DNA from: Candidatus Lumbricidiphila eiseniae
GTDB taxonomy: Bacteria; Actinomycetota; Actinomycetes; Actinomycetales; Microbacteriaceae
Direction of reading: 5' to 3'
Assembly (NCBI GenBank): GCA_002529645.1
Contig: NAEP01000053.1
Location: 1-55,477, forward strand
Length of the DNA: 55,477 nt
The position numbers and the translations under genes were made by a program. The notes under the pieces were generated by a model that worked only from the letters and a program-made list of their open reading frames with translations, was not told the DNA's origin and did not search any database. This document shows, piece by piece, positions 38,146 to 48,277 of the stretch (position 1 is its first letter; every line of letters begins with the position of its first letter).

Positions 38146-39564
38146 CTAACCAACCGACCCTTCCATACCCATCTCAATGAGCTTATTGAGCTCCATCGCG
38201 TATTCCATCGGCAGTTCGCGCGCGATCGGTTCAATGAATCCACGCACGATCATCGCCATTGCCTCGTCTTCGGGAATACCGCGAGCCATGAGATAAAACA
38301 ACTGCTCTTCACTCACTTTCGACACCGTTGCCTCGTGTCCGAGTTGCACATCATCAACTCGAATATCAATGGCTGGGTAGGTGTCGGATCGGGAGATCGT
38401 GTCGACCAGCAGCGCGTCACAGCGCACCGTGTTGGCGGAGTGGTGAGCGTTGGCATCAACCCGTACCTCACCGCGGTACCCCGCACGTCCGCCACCACGC
38501 GCGATCGACTTTGAGATAATCGACGACTGCGTGTACGGCGCCATGTGGATCATCTTCGCGCCGGCATCCTGGTGTTGACCCGGTCCTGCAAACGCGACCG
38601 AGAGCGTCTCACCCTTGGCGTGCTCGCCCATGAGGAAGATCGAGGGATACTTCATTGTCACCTTGGAACCGATGTTGCCATCGATCCACTCCATTGTCGC
38701 CCCTTCGGCCGCGGTAGCGCGCTTAGTGACGAGGTTGTAGACGTTGTTCGACCAGTTCTGGATTGTTGTGTACCGCACGCGGGCGTTCTTCTTCACGATA
38801 ATCTCGACGACGGCCGAGTGCAGTGAATCTGACGAGTAGATCGGTGCGGTGCATCCCTCAATGTAGTGCACGTAACTGTCCTCGTCAGCGATGATGAGCG
38901 TCCGCTCGAACTGCCCCATGTTCTCAGTGTTGATGCGGAAGTATGCCTGTAACGGAATATCAACGTGTACACCTTTCGGCACATACACAAATGATCCACC
39001 CGACCACACCGCCGTGTTGAGAGCAGCGAACTTGTTGTCACCAGAGGGAATGACCGTGCCGAAGTACTCTTCAAAAACGCCGGGATGCTCCCGCAGCGCG
39101 GTGTCCGTATCGAGAAAGATGACGCCCTGCCGCTCTAATTCCTCGTTGATCTGGTGGTACACGACCTCGGATTCGTACTGAGCAGCAACCCCGGCGACGA
39201 GCCGCTGGCGCTCCGCTTCCGGAATGCCGAGTTTCTCGTAGGTGTTCTTGATGTCTTCCGGGAGATCCTCCCAGGTCTGTGCCTGTTTCTCAGTGGAGCG
39301 CACGAAGTACTTGATGTTGTCGAAGTCGATCTCACTGAGGTCGGCACCCCATGTCGGCATGGGTTTGCGCTCAAACAGTTGCAGCGCCCGAAGGCGGCGC
39401 TGGAGCATCCACTCAGGCTCGTTTTTGAGTGCCGAGATGTTGCGCACGACACCGTCGGAGAGCCCGCGCTGGGCACTCGCACCGGCGGCGTCGGAGTCCG
39501 ACCATCCGAACTCGTACGTTCCCAAGCCCTCGAGCTCTGGACGGTCAATAAGGACGTCCGACAT
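38146..39564 (-). CDS. sufB: Fe-S assembly scaffold SufB
   Basis: The ATG at 39564 with GAGGG upstream gives 472 residues. Conserved SufB parts are [57 protein letters not shown] and [19 protein letters not shown]. No intein is present, unlike some mycobacterial SufB. It is the first suf gene in the window; sufS and sufU are not here. Confidence 0.97.
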   Translation of the reverse strand: MSDVLIDRPELEGLGTYEFGWSDSDAAGASAQRGLSDGVVRNISALKNEPEWMLQRRLRALQLFERKPMPTWGADLSEIDFDNIKYFVRSTEKQAQTWEDLPEDIKNTYEKLGIPEAERQRLVAGVAAQYESEVVYHQINEELERQGVIFLDTDTALREHPGVFEEYFGTVIPSGDNKFAALNTAVWSGGSFVYVPKGVHVDIPLQAYFRINTENMGQFERTLIIADEDSYVHYIEGCTAPIYSSDSLHSAVVEIIVKKNARVRYTTIQNWSNNVYNLVTKRATAAEGATMEWIDGNIGSKVTMKYPSIFLMGEHAKGETLSVAFAGPGQHQDAGAKMIHMAPYTQSSIISKSIARGGGRAGYRGEVRVDANAHHSANTVRCDALLVDTISRSDTYPAIDIRVDDVQLGHEATVSKVSEEQLFYLMARGIPEDEAMAMIVRGFIEPIARELPMEYAMELNKLIEMGMEGSVG

Positions 39565-39731
39565 GATGTTTCCCTCTTTCTCTCCTGTGCAACCGGCTAT
39601 CAATCCGGCTCATTCCCTCGCAAATCGGGTTGCTTTGCTCGGGTCATGAATGGTGCCAGGTGGTTCAGTGTCGAACCCGCGTGGGTTGTGGTGCCGACTG
39701 TGGGTGTGGCACGTCCCCTGTGCCGCCTAGT

Positions 39732-39754
39732 CTACAGCGAGTTGATCGCTGTAG
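39732..39754. promoter_or_regulatory. 23-bp palindromic operator candidate before ctaA
   Basis: A perfect inverted repeat (CTACAGCGA and TCGCTGTAG, 5-bp centre) lies 16 bases before the ctaA start. It overlaps a -10-like TAGAAT at 39752-39757. Its place between promoter elements suggests repressor binding. It could also act on the divergent sufB promoter side. Confidence 0.6.
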
Positions 39755-39770
39755 AATCTAAGATTGCGGA

Positions 39771-40688
39771 GTGAGCAATAACCCCTCCCCCACGACACCC
39801 ACTACTCCGCCTACTTCCAAGGCTCACATCGGCCGTAGTCTCACCGTCGCCGCGTGGGTGTCGTTTGTCTGTCAGGTGGCGATTATTGCCACCGGCGGCG
39901 CAGTTCGACTCACCGAATCGGGGTTGGGATGCCCCACCTGGCCAACATGCACCGCCACCTCACTCATTCCGACCACCGAACTGAGCTATCACAGCATCAT
40001 CGAATTTGGTAACAGGATGATGACCGGGCTGCTCGGCGTCGTCGCACTGGTCATCGTCATTCTCGTCTGGATGCGCCACCGCACTCGCCGCGATCTCTTC
40101 GCCCTCGCACTCACCGTGCTCGGAGGTATTGCGGTGCAGGCTCTCATCGGTGGGGTGACCGTCATCACGGGTCTCAATCCGTTCATCGTGGGGCTCCACT
40201 ACCTCATTTCGGTGCTGCTGGTCTGTGTTGCGGCGGTGTTTTTGGCGCGGCTCCGAGATCTCCCGGGCCCTCGCACGCTCGCGGTACCGCCGTGGTTTGC
40301 CCGTCTCACCCACCTGGCCAGCTGTGTGCTGTTCGTAACGCTTGTGTTCGGCATGCTCACGACCGGAGCCGGACCGCACTCGGGTGACCCGAATGTTGCC
40401 CGCAATGGGTTCGATGCGACCCTCCTCCAGCACATCCACTCGTGGCCCGGCTATATCCTGGCGGGGCTCGCAATTACTCTCATGGCGTACTCGGTCATTC
40501 GCAAACTGCCGGTGGCCCGGTGGTACCTCGTTCTGGTGCTGGTGGTAGTGGTTCAGGTTTTCGTCGGAATCTACCAGTCCCGCGCCGGACTTCCACCGTT
40601 GGCGGTGGGAGTGCACCTCGTGCTCGCTGCCCTCGCAGCGGCGAGCACGACAATGATCATCCTGCGGCTCAAGCGGCCTACCGGCTGA
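39771..40688 (+). CDS. ctaA: Heme A synthase (COX15/CtaA family)
   Basis: CtaA oxidises heme O to heme A for cytochrome aa3 oxidase. The GTG at 39771 gives 305 residues with about eight membrane helices. Conserved parts include GGAVRLTESGLGCPTWPTC, EFGNRMMTG, and histidines in LHYLISVLL, LLQHIHSWPG and VGVHLVLAA that bind heme. It is divergent from sufB and convergent with ctaB. Confidence 0.95.
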   Translation: MSNNPSPTTPTTPPTSKAHIGRSLTVAAWVSFVCQVAIIATGGAVRLTESGLGCPTWPTCTATSLIPTTELSYHSIIEFGNRMMTGLLGVVALVIVILVWMRHRTRRDLFALALTVLGGIAVQALIGGVTVITGLNPFIVGLHYLISVLLVCVAAVFLARLRDLPGPRTLAVPPWFARLTHLASCVLFVTLVFGMLTTGAGPHSGDPNVARNGFDATLLQHIHSWPGYILAGLAITLMAYSVIRKLPVARWYLVLVLVVVVQVFVGIYQSRAGLPPLAVGVHLVLAALAAASTTMIILRLKRPTG

Positions 40689-40737
40689 GCAGCCAGGTCA
40701 TGTGCACACAACCAGCAACCCGGCACGGCTGAGCCAA

Positions 40738-41673
40738 CTAACGGGGCAGTGCGATCCGCAGCAGGGGGTCAATTCCCACGGTGAGAAACAGAAGCGACAG
40801 ATACGCGATCGAGCAGTGAAACACTCGCATCGGTGCAACGGGCCCGTGTCGAAGGGACATCCCGTACAGCCGGTGCGCCTCGTAAATGAGCCAGCCACCC
40901 GCGACGATCGCTGATGCCGTGTAAATAAGGCCCATGTCGGCAACCGGTACGAGCAGCAGCGAGCAGGCGACGGTCGCCCAAGCGTACAAAATAACCTGCA
41001 GTCCAACCTGCGCACGGGCGCGCACGACCGCGAGCATCGGCACCCCGGCGGCCTCGTACTCATCGCGATATTTCATTGAGAGCGGCCAATAGTGTGGTGG
41101 TGTCCAGAGAAAAATAATGAGAAACAGGATGACCGGAGGCCATGCTAGCCCACCCGTCACCGCAGCCCAGCCGATGAGCACCGGCATGCATCCGGCAACA
41201 CCACCCCACACAATGTTCTGCGCGGTTCGTCGCTTCAAAATAATGCTGTAGAACACGGCATACAACAGGATTGCTAGCAGCGACAGTGCTGCGGCCACAA
41301 GGTTTGTGAACACGGCCAACCACACAATGGACGCGACACCCAGCACGTACGCAAAGACGAGCGCTTCCTGATTGCTGAGCTCACCCGTCACGAGCGGCCG
41401 ATTCTTGGTGCGGTGCATCACGCGGTCAATGTCGCGGTCGATGTAGCAGTTGAACGCCCCCGCCGACCCCGCACTCATCGCACCACCGAGGATCGTGGCA
41501 AAAAAAAGCCACAGGTCCGGGATCCCGTTCTGTGCGAGGATCATGGTCGGCGCGGTGACAACGAGCAGGAGTTCAATGATCCGTGGCTTCGTGAGAGCAA
41601 TGTACGCGGAAACCTTGCGCCGAACCGACACTGTGGGCACGGGAGGCGCAGGGGGCACGCAGGTCGTCGACAT
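40738..41673 (-). CDS. ctaB: Protoheme IX farnesyltransferase
   Basis: CtaB (COX10) adds a farnesyl group to heme B to make heme O. The product has about 311 residues and is a UbiA-type prenyltransferase with many membrane helices. The two Asp-rich motifs NCYIDRDIDRVMHRTKNRPL and MKYRDEYEAAG are visible. A -10-like TAGACT at 41683-41688 lies nine bases before the ATG at 41673, so translation may be leaderless; a GTG at 41682 is the other option. Confidence 0.94.
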   Translation of the reverse strand: MSTTCVPPAPPVPTVSVRRKVSAYIALTKPRIIELLLVVTAPTMILAQNGIPDLWLFFATILGGAMSAGSAGAFNCYIDRDIDRVMHRTKNRPLVTGELSNQEALVFAYVLGVASIVWLAVFTNLVAAALSLLAILLYAVFYSIILKRRTAQNIVWGGVAGCMPVLIGWAAVTGGLAWPPVILFLIIFLWTPPHYWPLSMKYRDEYEAAGVPMLAVVRARAQVGLQVILYAWATVACSLLLVPVADMGLIYTASAIVAGGWLIYEAHRLYGMSLRHGPVAPMRVFHCSIAYLSLLFLTVGIDPLLRIALPR

Positions 41674-41715
41674 CGTGGTCACAGTCTAGAGCCGATTGGG
41701 TTCAGTGATGCGCGG

Positions 41716-44301
41716 TTAGCGGCTCTCCATCACCTTTTTAACAGCAGCCCGAGCCGCAGCCGAACTGGTCGCACTCAGCGCACGCGCCGCGGCATCCCCA
41801 CACATCGCGCGGGATGCTCCACCGAGTACCGCCGCGACGGGGGCGATCACACGCGGTGCCATCGACAGAGTCGCGACCCCGAGACCGACAAGCACGACGG
41901 CGAGCAGCGGATCCGCTGCGGCCTCGCCGCACACGCCGATGGGCTTGCCCGCCTGCTCGGCTCCTCCGGTTGCGGCGGCAATCATCCGTAGAACGGCAGG
42001 CTGCCACGGATCGTTGAGCGCGGCGAGTGAACCGAGCATCCGGTCGGCGGCCATCGTGTACTGCGTCAGATCGTTGGTGCCAAGGCTCGCAAAGTCAACC
42101 ACATCCAGCAGCTCACGGCTCATGAGCGCTGCCGCCGGAGTTTCGATCATAACGCCGACGGTGGACACGCCCTGGCCTCGCGCACGACGGGCAAACTCGA
42201 TGGCCTCGGCCACGGTATCGATCATCGGTGCCATGACCCAGACATCTGCCCGCTCTGCGGCAGCGGCAGCGGCGATCGCGGTGAGCTGCAGATCTAATAC
42301 CTCGGGACGAGCCCACGACGTGCGATAACCGCGCACACCGAGCGCGGGGTTTGGTTCGTGGCCGGAGGCCAGAAACGGTAGGGGTTTATCAGCACCCGCA
42401 TCGAGTGTTCGGACAACAACTTTCTGTCCGGCAAACCCCGAAAAAACAGCCCGGTACGCCGCGATCTGTTCGTCAAGACGAGGAGCATCAGCACGGTCAA
42501 GGAAACAAAACTCCGTGCGAAACAGACCAACGCCCTGTGCGCGAGCTGCAACCGCAACCGCAACATCCGATACCCCACCGATGTTGGCGAGCAGCGGAAC
42601 CGAATAACCGTCGCCAGTTGCACCCGCGCCGGTGACAGCGGTGGATGTCGCGGTCGCGGTCGCAACAGACGCGACAAGCTCGGGGGTCGGATCAATGACG
42701 ATCTCACCGGTCATGCCGTCGAGAAGCACCAGGGTACCGGGGGAAAGCACGGCGGCGGATGCCGCTGCACCCGCCGCCACGACCGCAGGAATACCCAGCG
42801 CCCGAGCGAGAATAGCGGTGTGAGAGGTGGGGCCTCCCTCCGCGGTAATGATGCCCAGACACACGCGCGGATCAAGCAGTGCGGTGTCGGCCGGGGCGAG
42901 ATCGGTTGCGACAAGCACAAACGGATCGGTGCTTGTGGGAACACCAGGTTGCGCCTCTCCGGTGAGCTGGGCCACGATTCGGTCACGAACATCGTGTAGA
43001 TCGGCGACCCGTTCGGCCCCGACTCCACCCAGTGATCCGAGCTGAGCTGCGAGATGGGAGACGGCATCCCACACCGCACGCTGCGGAGTACGCCCCTCGA
43101 CCATCACTCTTCGCTGTGAGTTCGCCACGAGAACCGGGTCATTGGTCAACTGTGCTGTGGCGTTCAAGACATCGCGGGCGTGTCCTGCTTGCGCGGTCTC
43201 CGCGCGTCGGGTGAGGTCTGCAACCACGGATGTCGTAGCCGACACGATCCGAGCCGCCGCTGCCGCACGATCACCCCTCGGCACCGTCTCGGTTGCGCTC
43301 GGTTCGGTGATCGGATCGGGCATTCGGAGAACTCGCCCAGCTCGGCGACCGGCACTCACCCCGATCGGGTCACCCGCAGAGTGATGGGCGCGAGCGACAA
43401 CACTGTGGGGAGTCGCTGCACCATCAGCGGTTTCACCAAATCCCTCCGCAACAAGTTCTGCCAGTTCGCTCACGAGCGCGGAGGAGCTCTCACCGACGCC
43501 TCGAATTTCCACCGAGTCACCCTGACGGGCACCGAGCGACAGCAGCAGCATCGTGCTCGCGGCATCCACCGGCCCTCGCCCGGCTGACGCATTGGTGATC
43601 GTCACCTGCTCACCACTCTGCGCAACCTTTGTCGCAATAACCGCTGCTGGTCGCGCGTGCAGTCCTGCGGCGTTGGGAAGAATCTCGGTTCGATACGGTG
43701 ATGAGGGTGAGGGTGAGGGTGAGCCGAAAGTTCCACTGACGTGACCGGAGGTGGTCGTCTCGCTCCGGTGTCGCAAAGGTGAGTCTGCCTGAGTCGGTAC
43801 GCCACCCCGGTCGACTTGCTCGGTCCGGTATCGCGAAGGTGAGTCACCGTCCCGGGGTCGGGTGTCAGTGTGTTCGATTGTGTGCGGAGAGGGTGGTGCA
43901 GCGGCAAGCTGTGCTCGCTTCGCACGCAGCGCCGTGGATGCCTCACGATCAACATCCGCGAGTGTTGCCCCCCCGGCGGCGCAGACAACGGCCGCGATGA
44001 GCCCTTCAACAAACGGTGCATCCGAAAGCACCACTCGAGTCGACGAGGAATCAATCAACTCGAGAGCAAGCTCCGCACTCATGGTTGCCGAGCCGAGGTC
44101 ACTCACAACCAGAACGCCTTCGGGAGAAGAAACCTCTTCGATTGCAGCCGCCACCCGGCTCGCATCGGTTCCGATCACATCGCCGTCGGCTCCCGCAGCG
44201 AGCGCGATGGCCGGGCGCTTACCCGGGACCATTGCCAGTGCAAGCTCGAGAGCAGCCTGAGCCAACCGTGGGCTGTGCGAGACCACGACTATTCCGATCA
44301 C
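41716..44301 (-). CDS. dhaM: Fused DhaM EIIA-HPr-enzyme I phosphotransferase
   Basis: This 861-residue protein joins three PTS parts. Residues 1-135 are the DhaM EIIA-Man-like domain with phospho-His9 (VVVSHSPR). After a variable linker, an HPr domain (residues about 213-300) has its histidine in GLHARPAAV. The last 540 residues are enzyme I, with EGGPTSHTAILARALG as phosphohistidine site and SLGTNDLTQY in the PEP-binding part. It passes phosphate from PEP to DhaL-ADP to phosphorylate dihydroxyacetone. It is the last gene of the glpF-dhaK-dhaL-dhaM operon. Its enzyme I part might also serve other PTS systems. Confidence 0.93.
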   Translation of the reverse strand: MIGIVVVSHSPRLAQAALELALAMVPGKRPAIALAAGADGDVIGTDASRVAAAIEEVSSPEGVLVVSDLGSATMSAELALELIDSSSTRVVLSDAPFVEGLIAAVVCAAGGATLADVDREASTALRAKRAQLAAAPPSPHTIEHTDTRPRDGDSPSRYRTEQVDRGGVPTQADSPLRHRSETTTSGHVSGTFGSPSPSPSSPYRTEILPNAAGLHARPAAVIATKVAQSGEQVTITNASAGRGPVDAASTMLLLSLGARQGDSVEIRGVGESSSALVSELAELVAEGFGETADGAATPHSVVARAHHSAGDPIGVSAGRRAGRVLRMPDPITEPSATETVPRGDRAAAAARIVSATTSVVADLTRRAETAQAGHARDVLNATAQLTNDPVLVANSQRRVMVEGRTPQRAVWDAVSHLAAQLGSLGGVGAERVADLHDVRDRIVAQLTGEAQPGVPTSTDPFVLVATDLAPADTALLDPRVCLGIITAEGGPTSHTAILARALGIPAVVAAGAAASAAVLSPGTLVLLDGMTGEIVIDPTPELVASVATATATSTAVTGAGATGDGYSVPLLANIGGVSDVAVAVAARAQGVGLFRTEFCFLDRADAPRLDEQIAAYRAVFSGFAGQKVVVRTLDAGADKPLPFLASGHEPNPALGVRGYRTSWARPEVLDLQLTAIAAAAAAERADVWVMAPMIDTVAEAIEFARRARGQGVSTVGVMIETPAAALMSRELLDVVDFASLGTNDLTQYTMAADRMLGSLAALNDPWQPAVLRMIAAATGGAEQAGKPIGVCGEAAADPLLAVVLVGLGVATLSMAPRVIAPVAAVLGGASRAMCGDAAARALSATSSAAARAAVKKVMESR
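43759..43845. repeat. 27-bp direct-repeat pair in dhaM linker, period 60
   Basis: Copies at 43759-43785 and 43819-43845 have three mismatches. They encode the linker motifs SPLRHRSE and SPSRYRTE of DhaM. The 60-bp period keeps the reading frame. It may be an in-frame member of the 61-bp insertion group. Confidence 0.7.
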
Positions 44302-44303
44302 GA

Positions 44304-44966
44304 CTACGTGTCCGACAGCGCTCTGGCCAGAGCCTCAAACAACAGGGTCGTTGACGCGCTGCCCGGGTCAATGTGGCCCACGCTGCGGTCGCCGAGGTAA
44401 CTGGCGCGGCCCTTCTTCGCAACCAGTGGTTCGGTGTTATCGCGCCCGGTGGCAGCGGCCACTGCCGCCGCCACACCCGCAGCAGACAGGGATGCTCCGC
44501 GGCCGACCGTCTGGTCATAGGCCGCCAACGCCGGTGCCATCGCATCGAACATCGTCTTATCACCGGCCTGCGCTTTGCCCCGTGCGACAACGCCCTCGAG
44601 TCCCGCTCGCAGGCATGTACCAAACGCCGTGGAATCAAGCTGTGTTGCACCGGCCGGGGTCGCTGAACCGCAGCGCAGGAAGAAGGTGCCGTACAGCGGA
44701 CCGCTCGCGCCACCGACGGTTTTCACCAGGGTCATCCCCGCCGATGTGAAAAGCTCCGCGATGCTCTCCGGTGCAACAGAACCGACCTGCGCGACCACCG
44801 CATCCATGCCGCGAGTCATGTTTGACCCGTGATCGGCGTCACCGATCGCGGAGTCTAACTCGGTGAGGTACGCGTTATTCGCGGTAACCAGATCACGGAA
44901 CACGGTGAGCCATGCGATGATAGTCGCCGTCGAAACGGCACCTGTCGAACCGGTATCGGCGGTCAT
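44304..44966 (-). CDS. dhaL: Dihydroxyacetone kinase subunit DhaL
   Basis: The ATG at 44966 gives 220 residues. DhaL holds ADP as a cofactor that is rephosphorylated by DhaM. Metal-binding aspartates are in SAIGDADHGSNMTRGM, and GGASGPLYGTFF and DPGSAS complete the nucleotide site. It starts five bases after dhaK ends. Confidence 0.95.
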   Translation of the reverse strand: MTADTGSTGAVSTATIIAWLTVFRDLVTANNAYLTELDSAIGDADHGSNMTRGMDAVVAQVGSVAPESIAELFTSAGMTLVKTVGGASGPLYGTFFLRCGSATPAGATQLDSTAFGTCLRAGLEGVVARGKAQAGDKTMFDAMAPALAAYDQTVGRGASLSAAGVAAAVAAATGRDNTEPLVAKKGRASYLGDRSVGHIDPGSASTTLLFEALARALSDT

Positions 44967-44971
44967 ATTGG

Positions 44972-45970
44972 TTATGCTCCCCACCGGAGTCCGGCGGTGT
45001 TCACCGGAGCATCCCACAGTTTCAGCATGTCGTTATCGGTCTTGAGTACCGTTACGGAGCATCCTGTCATCTCCAGTGAGGTGATGTAGTTGCCGACCAG
45101 ATTGCGCGCGACCGTCACACCCGACCTGTTGAGAATCGCCGCGACCTCACCGAACATGAGATACAGTTCGAGCAGGGGTGTGCCGCCCATGCCGTTGAGC
45201 ATGACGATCACGGGCGAACCCACGAAATCGAGGTCCCGGAGGATCGGGTCAACAAGCTGCGCGGCGATGTCGCGCGCGGTTCCGGTTGGCACGCGTGTTC
45301 GACCCGGCTCACCGTGGATCCCAACACCCAGTTCCATCTCACCCTCGGGGAGGTCGAAGGTCGGTTTGCCTGCCGCCGGAACGGTGCAGGATGTCAGAGC
45401 CATCCCCATTGACCGTCCCGACTCGTTGATTCGACGCGCGAGCGCCGCAATCTGTGCGAGATCCTGTCCGGCTTCGGCGGCTGCGCCGACGATTTTCTCG
45501 AGCAGGACGGTCACCCCGACGCCACGACGACCCGCGGTCCAGAGGGAGTCCTGCACGGCAACATCATCGTTGGTCACGACCGATTCCACCGCCACGCCGG
45601 TTTCACTTGCGGCAAGCTCGGCGGCCATCTCGAAGTTCAAGACGTCACCCGTGTAGTTCTTCACGATGTGGAGAACCCCGGCACCGCCGTCGACCTGCTT
45701 TGTTGCCTCCAACATCTGGTCGGGCGTGGGGGAAGTGAACACCTCACCGGCGCACGCGGCATCCAGCATTCCATAACCGACAAAGCCTCCGTGCAGCGGT
45801 TCGTGGCCGCTGCCACCGCCGGAGATTAGACCAACCTTGCCTTTCTTCGGGGTGTCGCCGCGGTAGATGATGCGATTTTCGTGATCGATCCGCAGTTCAG
45901 GATGCGCCGCAGCGATGCCGATGAGAGCATCACGTACGACCGAGCTGGGATCGTTGATGAGTTTTTTCAC
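44972..45970 (-). CDS. dhaK: Dihydroxyacetone kinase subunit DhaK
   Basis: The GTG at 45970 overlaps the aquaporin stop (GTGA), giving 332 residues. DhaK binds dihydroxyacetone covalently through a histidine, here in GIHGEPG. Other family parts are [19 protein letters not shown] and [12 protein letters not shown]. It works with DhaL and DhaM. Sequence in frame upstream is antisense to the aquaporin and not part of the protein. Confidence 0.95.
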   Translation of the reverse strand: MKKLINDPSSVVRDALIGIAAAHPELRIDHENRIIYRGDTPKKGKVGLISGGGSGHEPLHGGFVGYGMLDAACAGEVFTSPTPDQMLEATKQVDGGAGVLHIVKNYTGDVLNFEMAAELAASETGVAVESVVTNDDVAVQDSLWTAGRRGVGVTVLLEKIVGAAAEAGQDLAQIAALARRINESGRSMGMALTSCTVPAAGKPTFDLPEGEMELGVGIHGEPGRTRVPTGTARDIAAQLVDPILRDLDFVGSPVIVMLNGMGGTPLLELYLMFGEVAAILNRSGVTVARNLVGNYITSLEMTGCSVTVLKTDNDMLKLWDAPVNTAGLRWGA

Positions 45971-46716
45971 GACTTGTCTCCTTCGGTGGATGTCGCGGGG
46001 CTGGTGTCTGTCGGTGTGTGAGCGATGAATCTGAATGCCAGTGCGGCGGCGAGTCCTGCCAGCAGTTCCGCAGCGATGTAGACCGGCCACTGTTCCCAGT
46101 GCACCTGTCCGCCCAGAATCTGTTGCACGAGCATCGGACCGGTGGTGCGTGCCGGGTTGATCGATGCTCCCGTCGTCGGTGCAACCGGGATGATGGCGGC
46201 GAACACGACCAGGCCGATCACCAGGCCCGCCCAGCCGGCGGCAGCTTTGCGATAAATCACACCAAACACGGTGAAGACAAGGAGGAATGTTCCCACAAAC
46301 TCCGCGAAAAACCCTTGATACCACGGGACATCAGCACCATAGCTGGCAACGCCTAATCCCAGCTTGCTCGCTTTGTCGCCAAGCACACCCGCGATAGCAA
46401 AGGCCCCGAGTGTCGCACCCAGGATTTGCGCCACAAGGTAGCCGGGAACCTCTCGCCACGGAAACTTACCCGTCACCGCGAGTCCGACCGTAACGGCGGG
46501 ATTGATGTGATTACCGCTGATGTACCCAAACACGTAGACGGTCGCCACAACGATGGTGCCGAAGGCGAAGGCGATAATGCCGAGATCGGCAAAACCAATC
46601 CCCTTGTCGCCGTTCATGATGAGGGCCGCGGGCACAGAGCCAACCCCGACAAACACGAGGAAGGCGGTACCGAGGAATTCAGCGGCAAGAGTTTGCCACC
46701 GACGATTGGTATCCAT
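45967..46716 (-). CDS. MIP-family channel (glycerol/dihydroxyacetone facilitator)
   Basis: The protein has 249 residues, six membrane helices and two NPA loops ([19 protein letters not shown]). In this operon the natural cargo is glycerol or dihydroxyacetone, though the sequence does not prove it is an aquaglyceroporin rather than a water channel. The ATG at 46716 has an AAAGGAG site. It is the first gene of the dha operon. Confidence 0.93.
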   Translation of the reverse strand: MDTNRRWQTLAAEFLGTAFLVFVGVGSVPAALIMNGDKGIGFADLGIIAFAFGTIVVATVYVFGYISGNHINPAVTVGLAVTGKFPWREVPGYLVAQILGATLGAFAIAGVLGDKASKLGLGVASYGADVPWYQGFFAEFVGTFLLVFTVFGVIYRKAAAGWAGLVIGLVVFAAIIPVAPTTGASINPARTTGPMLVQQILGGQVHWEQWPVYIAAELLAGLAAALAFRFIAHTPTDTSPATSTEGDKS

Positions 46717-47078
46717 GGTGCTCCTTTGAACGCTGGGTGAGGTGAGGCACCAGAAGTGCCGCTCTATAAATACTATCGATGATCCAGCAGTTCCAGGGTG
46801 CCCGCCACCTCGGAATTACCAACCTTGCAACCGCCTGTCGCTGCCCCCCGTCAACGGTGCACGCAATCGTCACGTCGCTCGAGTCACACGGTTTGGTCGC
46901 AAAAGAACACTCGAGCAGCCGCTACCTGCTTGCCCGGCGCTGCTGAAACTGTCTCATGTGTGCCTTGACACACTGGATGCCCCTTCCGGGCAGGCAGCGA
47001 GTTCTGTTCAGTCTGCATGTGTACCTTGACACACTGGATGCCCCCGGGCACGCGCCGTGTTCTGGAACAGTGCGGTTC
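46717..47078. other. Intergenic region between dha operon and dehydrogenase
   Basis: The 362-bp gap holds the promoter of the dha operon (46717-46790, AT-richer with TATAAATACTAT at about 46766-46777), the repeat pair 46955-47044, and no gene that I can support. Confidence 0.6.
46955..47044. repeat. 29-bp direct-repeat pair with 32-bp spacer
   Basis: Copies at 46955-46983 and 47016-47044 differ at one base, with a 32-bp unique spacer and a period of 61. Each contains a GTGTG/CACAC-type hairpin. Flanking bases differ, so the length of 29 is exact. Confidence 0.95.
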
Positions 47079-48167
47079 TCAATGATCTGTGCGAAACCGC
47101 TCGGAATATCTCCCGGGAACTGGGGTGGTCGTCGTGTCCGCCACCCGTCCCGAGTCGAGTTGTTGTGACAGAAGCATGACCTTGTTCGCCTCACCGTCAC
47201 CGCTGGCCACGCTCTGGAACGCCGCTGGACCGTCTGTAAGAGGACGTGTCGACCCAATCAGCAGGTCTAACTCGGGCCGAACGTGTGCAACCCAGTTCGC
47301 TGTGCTCTCAAAGTGCGCCCGAGAGTAACAGTAGCTGCCAATAAGCGTTCGTTCTGCGACAGTGAGCGCATACGGTGCAAAGGTCATGATGCTTGCCCCC
47401 ATCCCCACCAGAACGATTCGCGCTCGAGTGGTTGAATTCTGCAGGGCCGACGCGATGGTGTGGTCAATACCAACGGCGTCAACAACGAGCGTGGGTTTCC
47501 CGCCAAGCTCCGACACGCTCGCATCGGGGAGTGCATCCGGGACGGTGCTCGCAAACCCCAGGCGTTCAAGCAGTTCTCGACGCGCAGAGACGGGTTCGCT
47601 AACAAGGATGCGTGTCACTCCAGCCCGCCGTGCACCAATGGCAACAGCCTGCCCAATGGGTCCACCGCCGATAACAACAAGGCGATCATCCGGCACCGGA
47701 TCCCCGCGCATGACCGCGTGGTACCCGACCGCGAGCGGTTCCACGAGTGCGCCGTGCAGAACCGGAGTTGACTCCGACAGCGGCACAACATTTCCGATGG
47801 GCACGACAAGCTGTTCTGCAAAGCTGCCTGGCAGTGCCGGATCGACGCCGATGACAACGGCGGTTGCACAACCCTGGGTTTCTCCCACCTCACAGTACTC
47901 ACACTCTCCACACCCGATGAGCGGGTTAACCGTGACAAGGGTGTGGGCGGGAAGACCGGGCGCATCATGGGCAATTCGCCCGACCAGCTCATGACCCATA
48001 ATCTGACCCGTCACACGGCGTCCGGTCTCACCGGTGTATCCGTGGGCGTCAGAGCCACAAATCCCGGTTGCAATAACGGTGATAACTGCCTTGCCCTCGC
48101 CCGCAATAGGTTCTCGAGACTCCCGAATACTCAGCGTCCGGGGTCCATCATATACAAGTGCTTTCAT
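47079..48167 (-). CDS. Zinc-dependent alcohol/polyol dehydrogenase
   Basis: The protein has 362 residues and is a medium-chain dehydrogenase. The catalytic zinc region has GICGSDAHGY and MGHELVG. The structural zinc cysteines are in CGECEYCEVGETQGC. The nucleotide-binding loop is VVIGGGPIGQAVA. Its closest relatives by plan are galactitol-phosphate, sorbitol and L-threonine dehydrogenases; the substrate is not clear. It lies downstream of the GntR regulator and a beta-lactamase-fold gene, probably in one catabolic cluster. Confidence 0.88.
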   Translation of the reverse strand: MKALVYDGPRTLSIRESREPIAGEGKAVITVIATGICGSDAHGYTGETGRRVTGQIMGHELVGRIAHDAPGLPAHTLVTVNPLIGCGECEYCEVGETQGCATAVVIGVDPALPGSFAEQLVVPIGNVVPLSESTPVLHGALVEPLAVGYHAVMRGDPVPDDRLVVIGGGPIGQAVAIGARRAGVTRILVSEPVSARRELLERLGFASTVPDALPDASVSELGGKPTLVVDAVGIDHTIASALQNSTTRARIVLVGMGASIMTFAPYALTVAERTLIGSYCYSRAHFESTANWVAHVRPELDLLIGSTRPLTDGPAAFQSVASGDGEANKVMLLSQQLDSGRVADTTTTPVPGRYSERFRTDH

Positions 48168-48277
48168 GAGAGATATCAGGCATTCTGGTCGTGTCCATAG
48201 GGCGCAATGATGCGCCCCGGAGGTGGCGGGATGAGATGGATCATTGACGAGGAATCATGCGCGGCCTGTTGCTGAGA

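Noticed and set aside
45971-46324. Extended N-terminus for DhaK
   Set aside because: It is antisense-frame sequence of the aquaporin gene and has no similarity to DhaK; the GTGA overlap gives the normal length.
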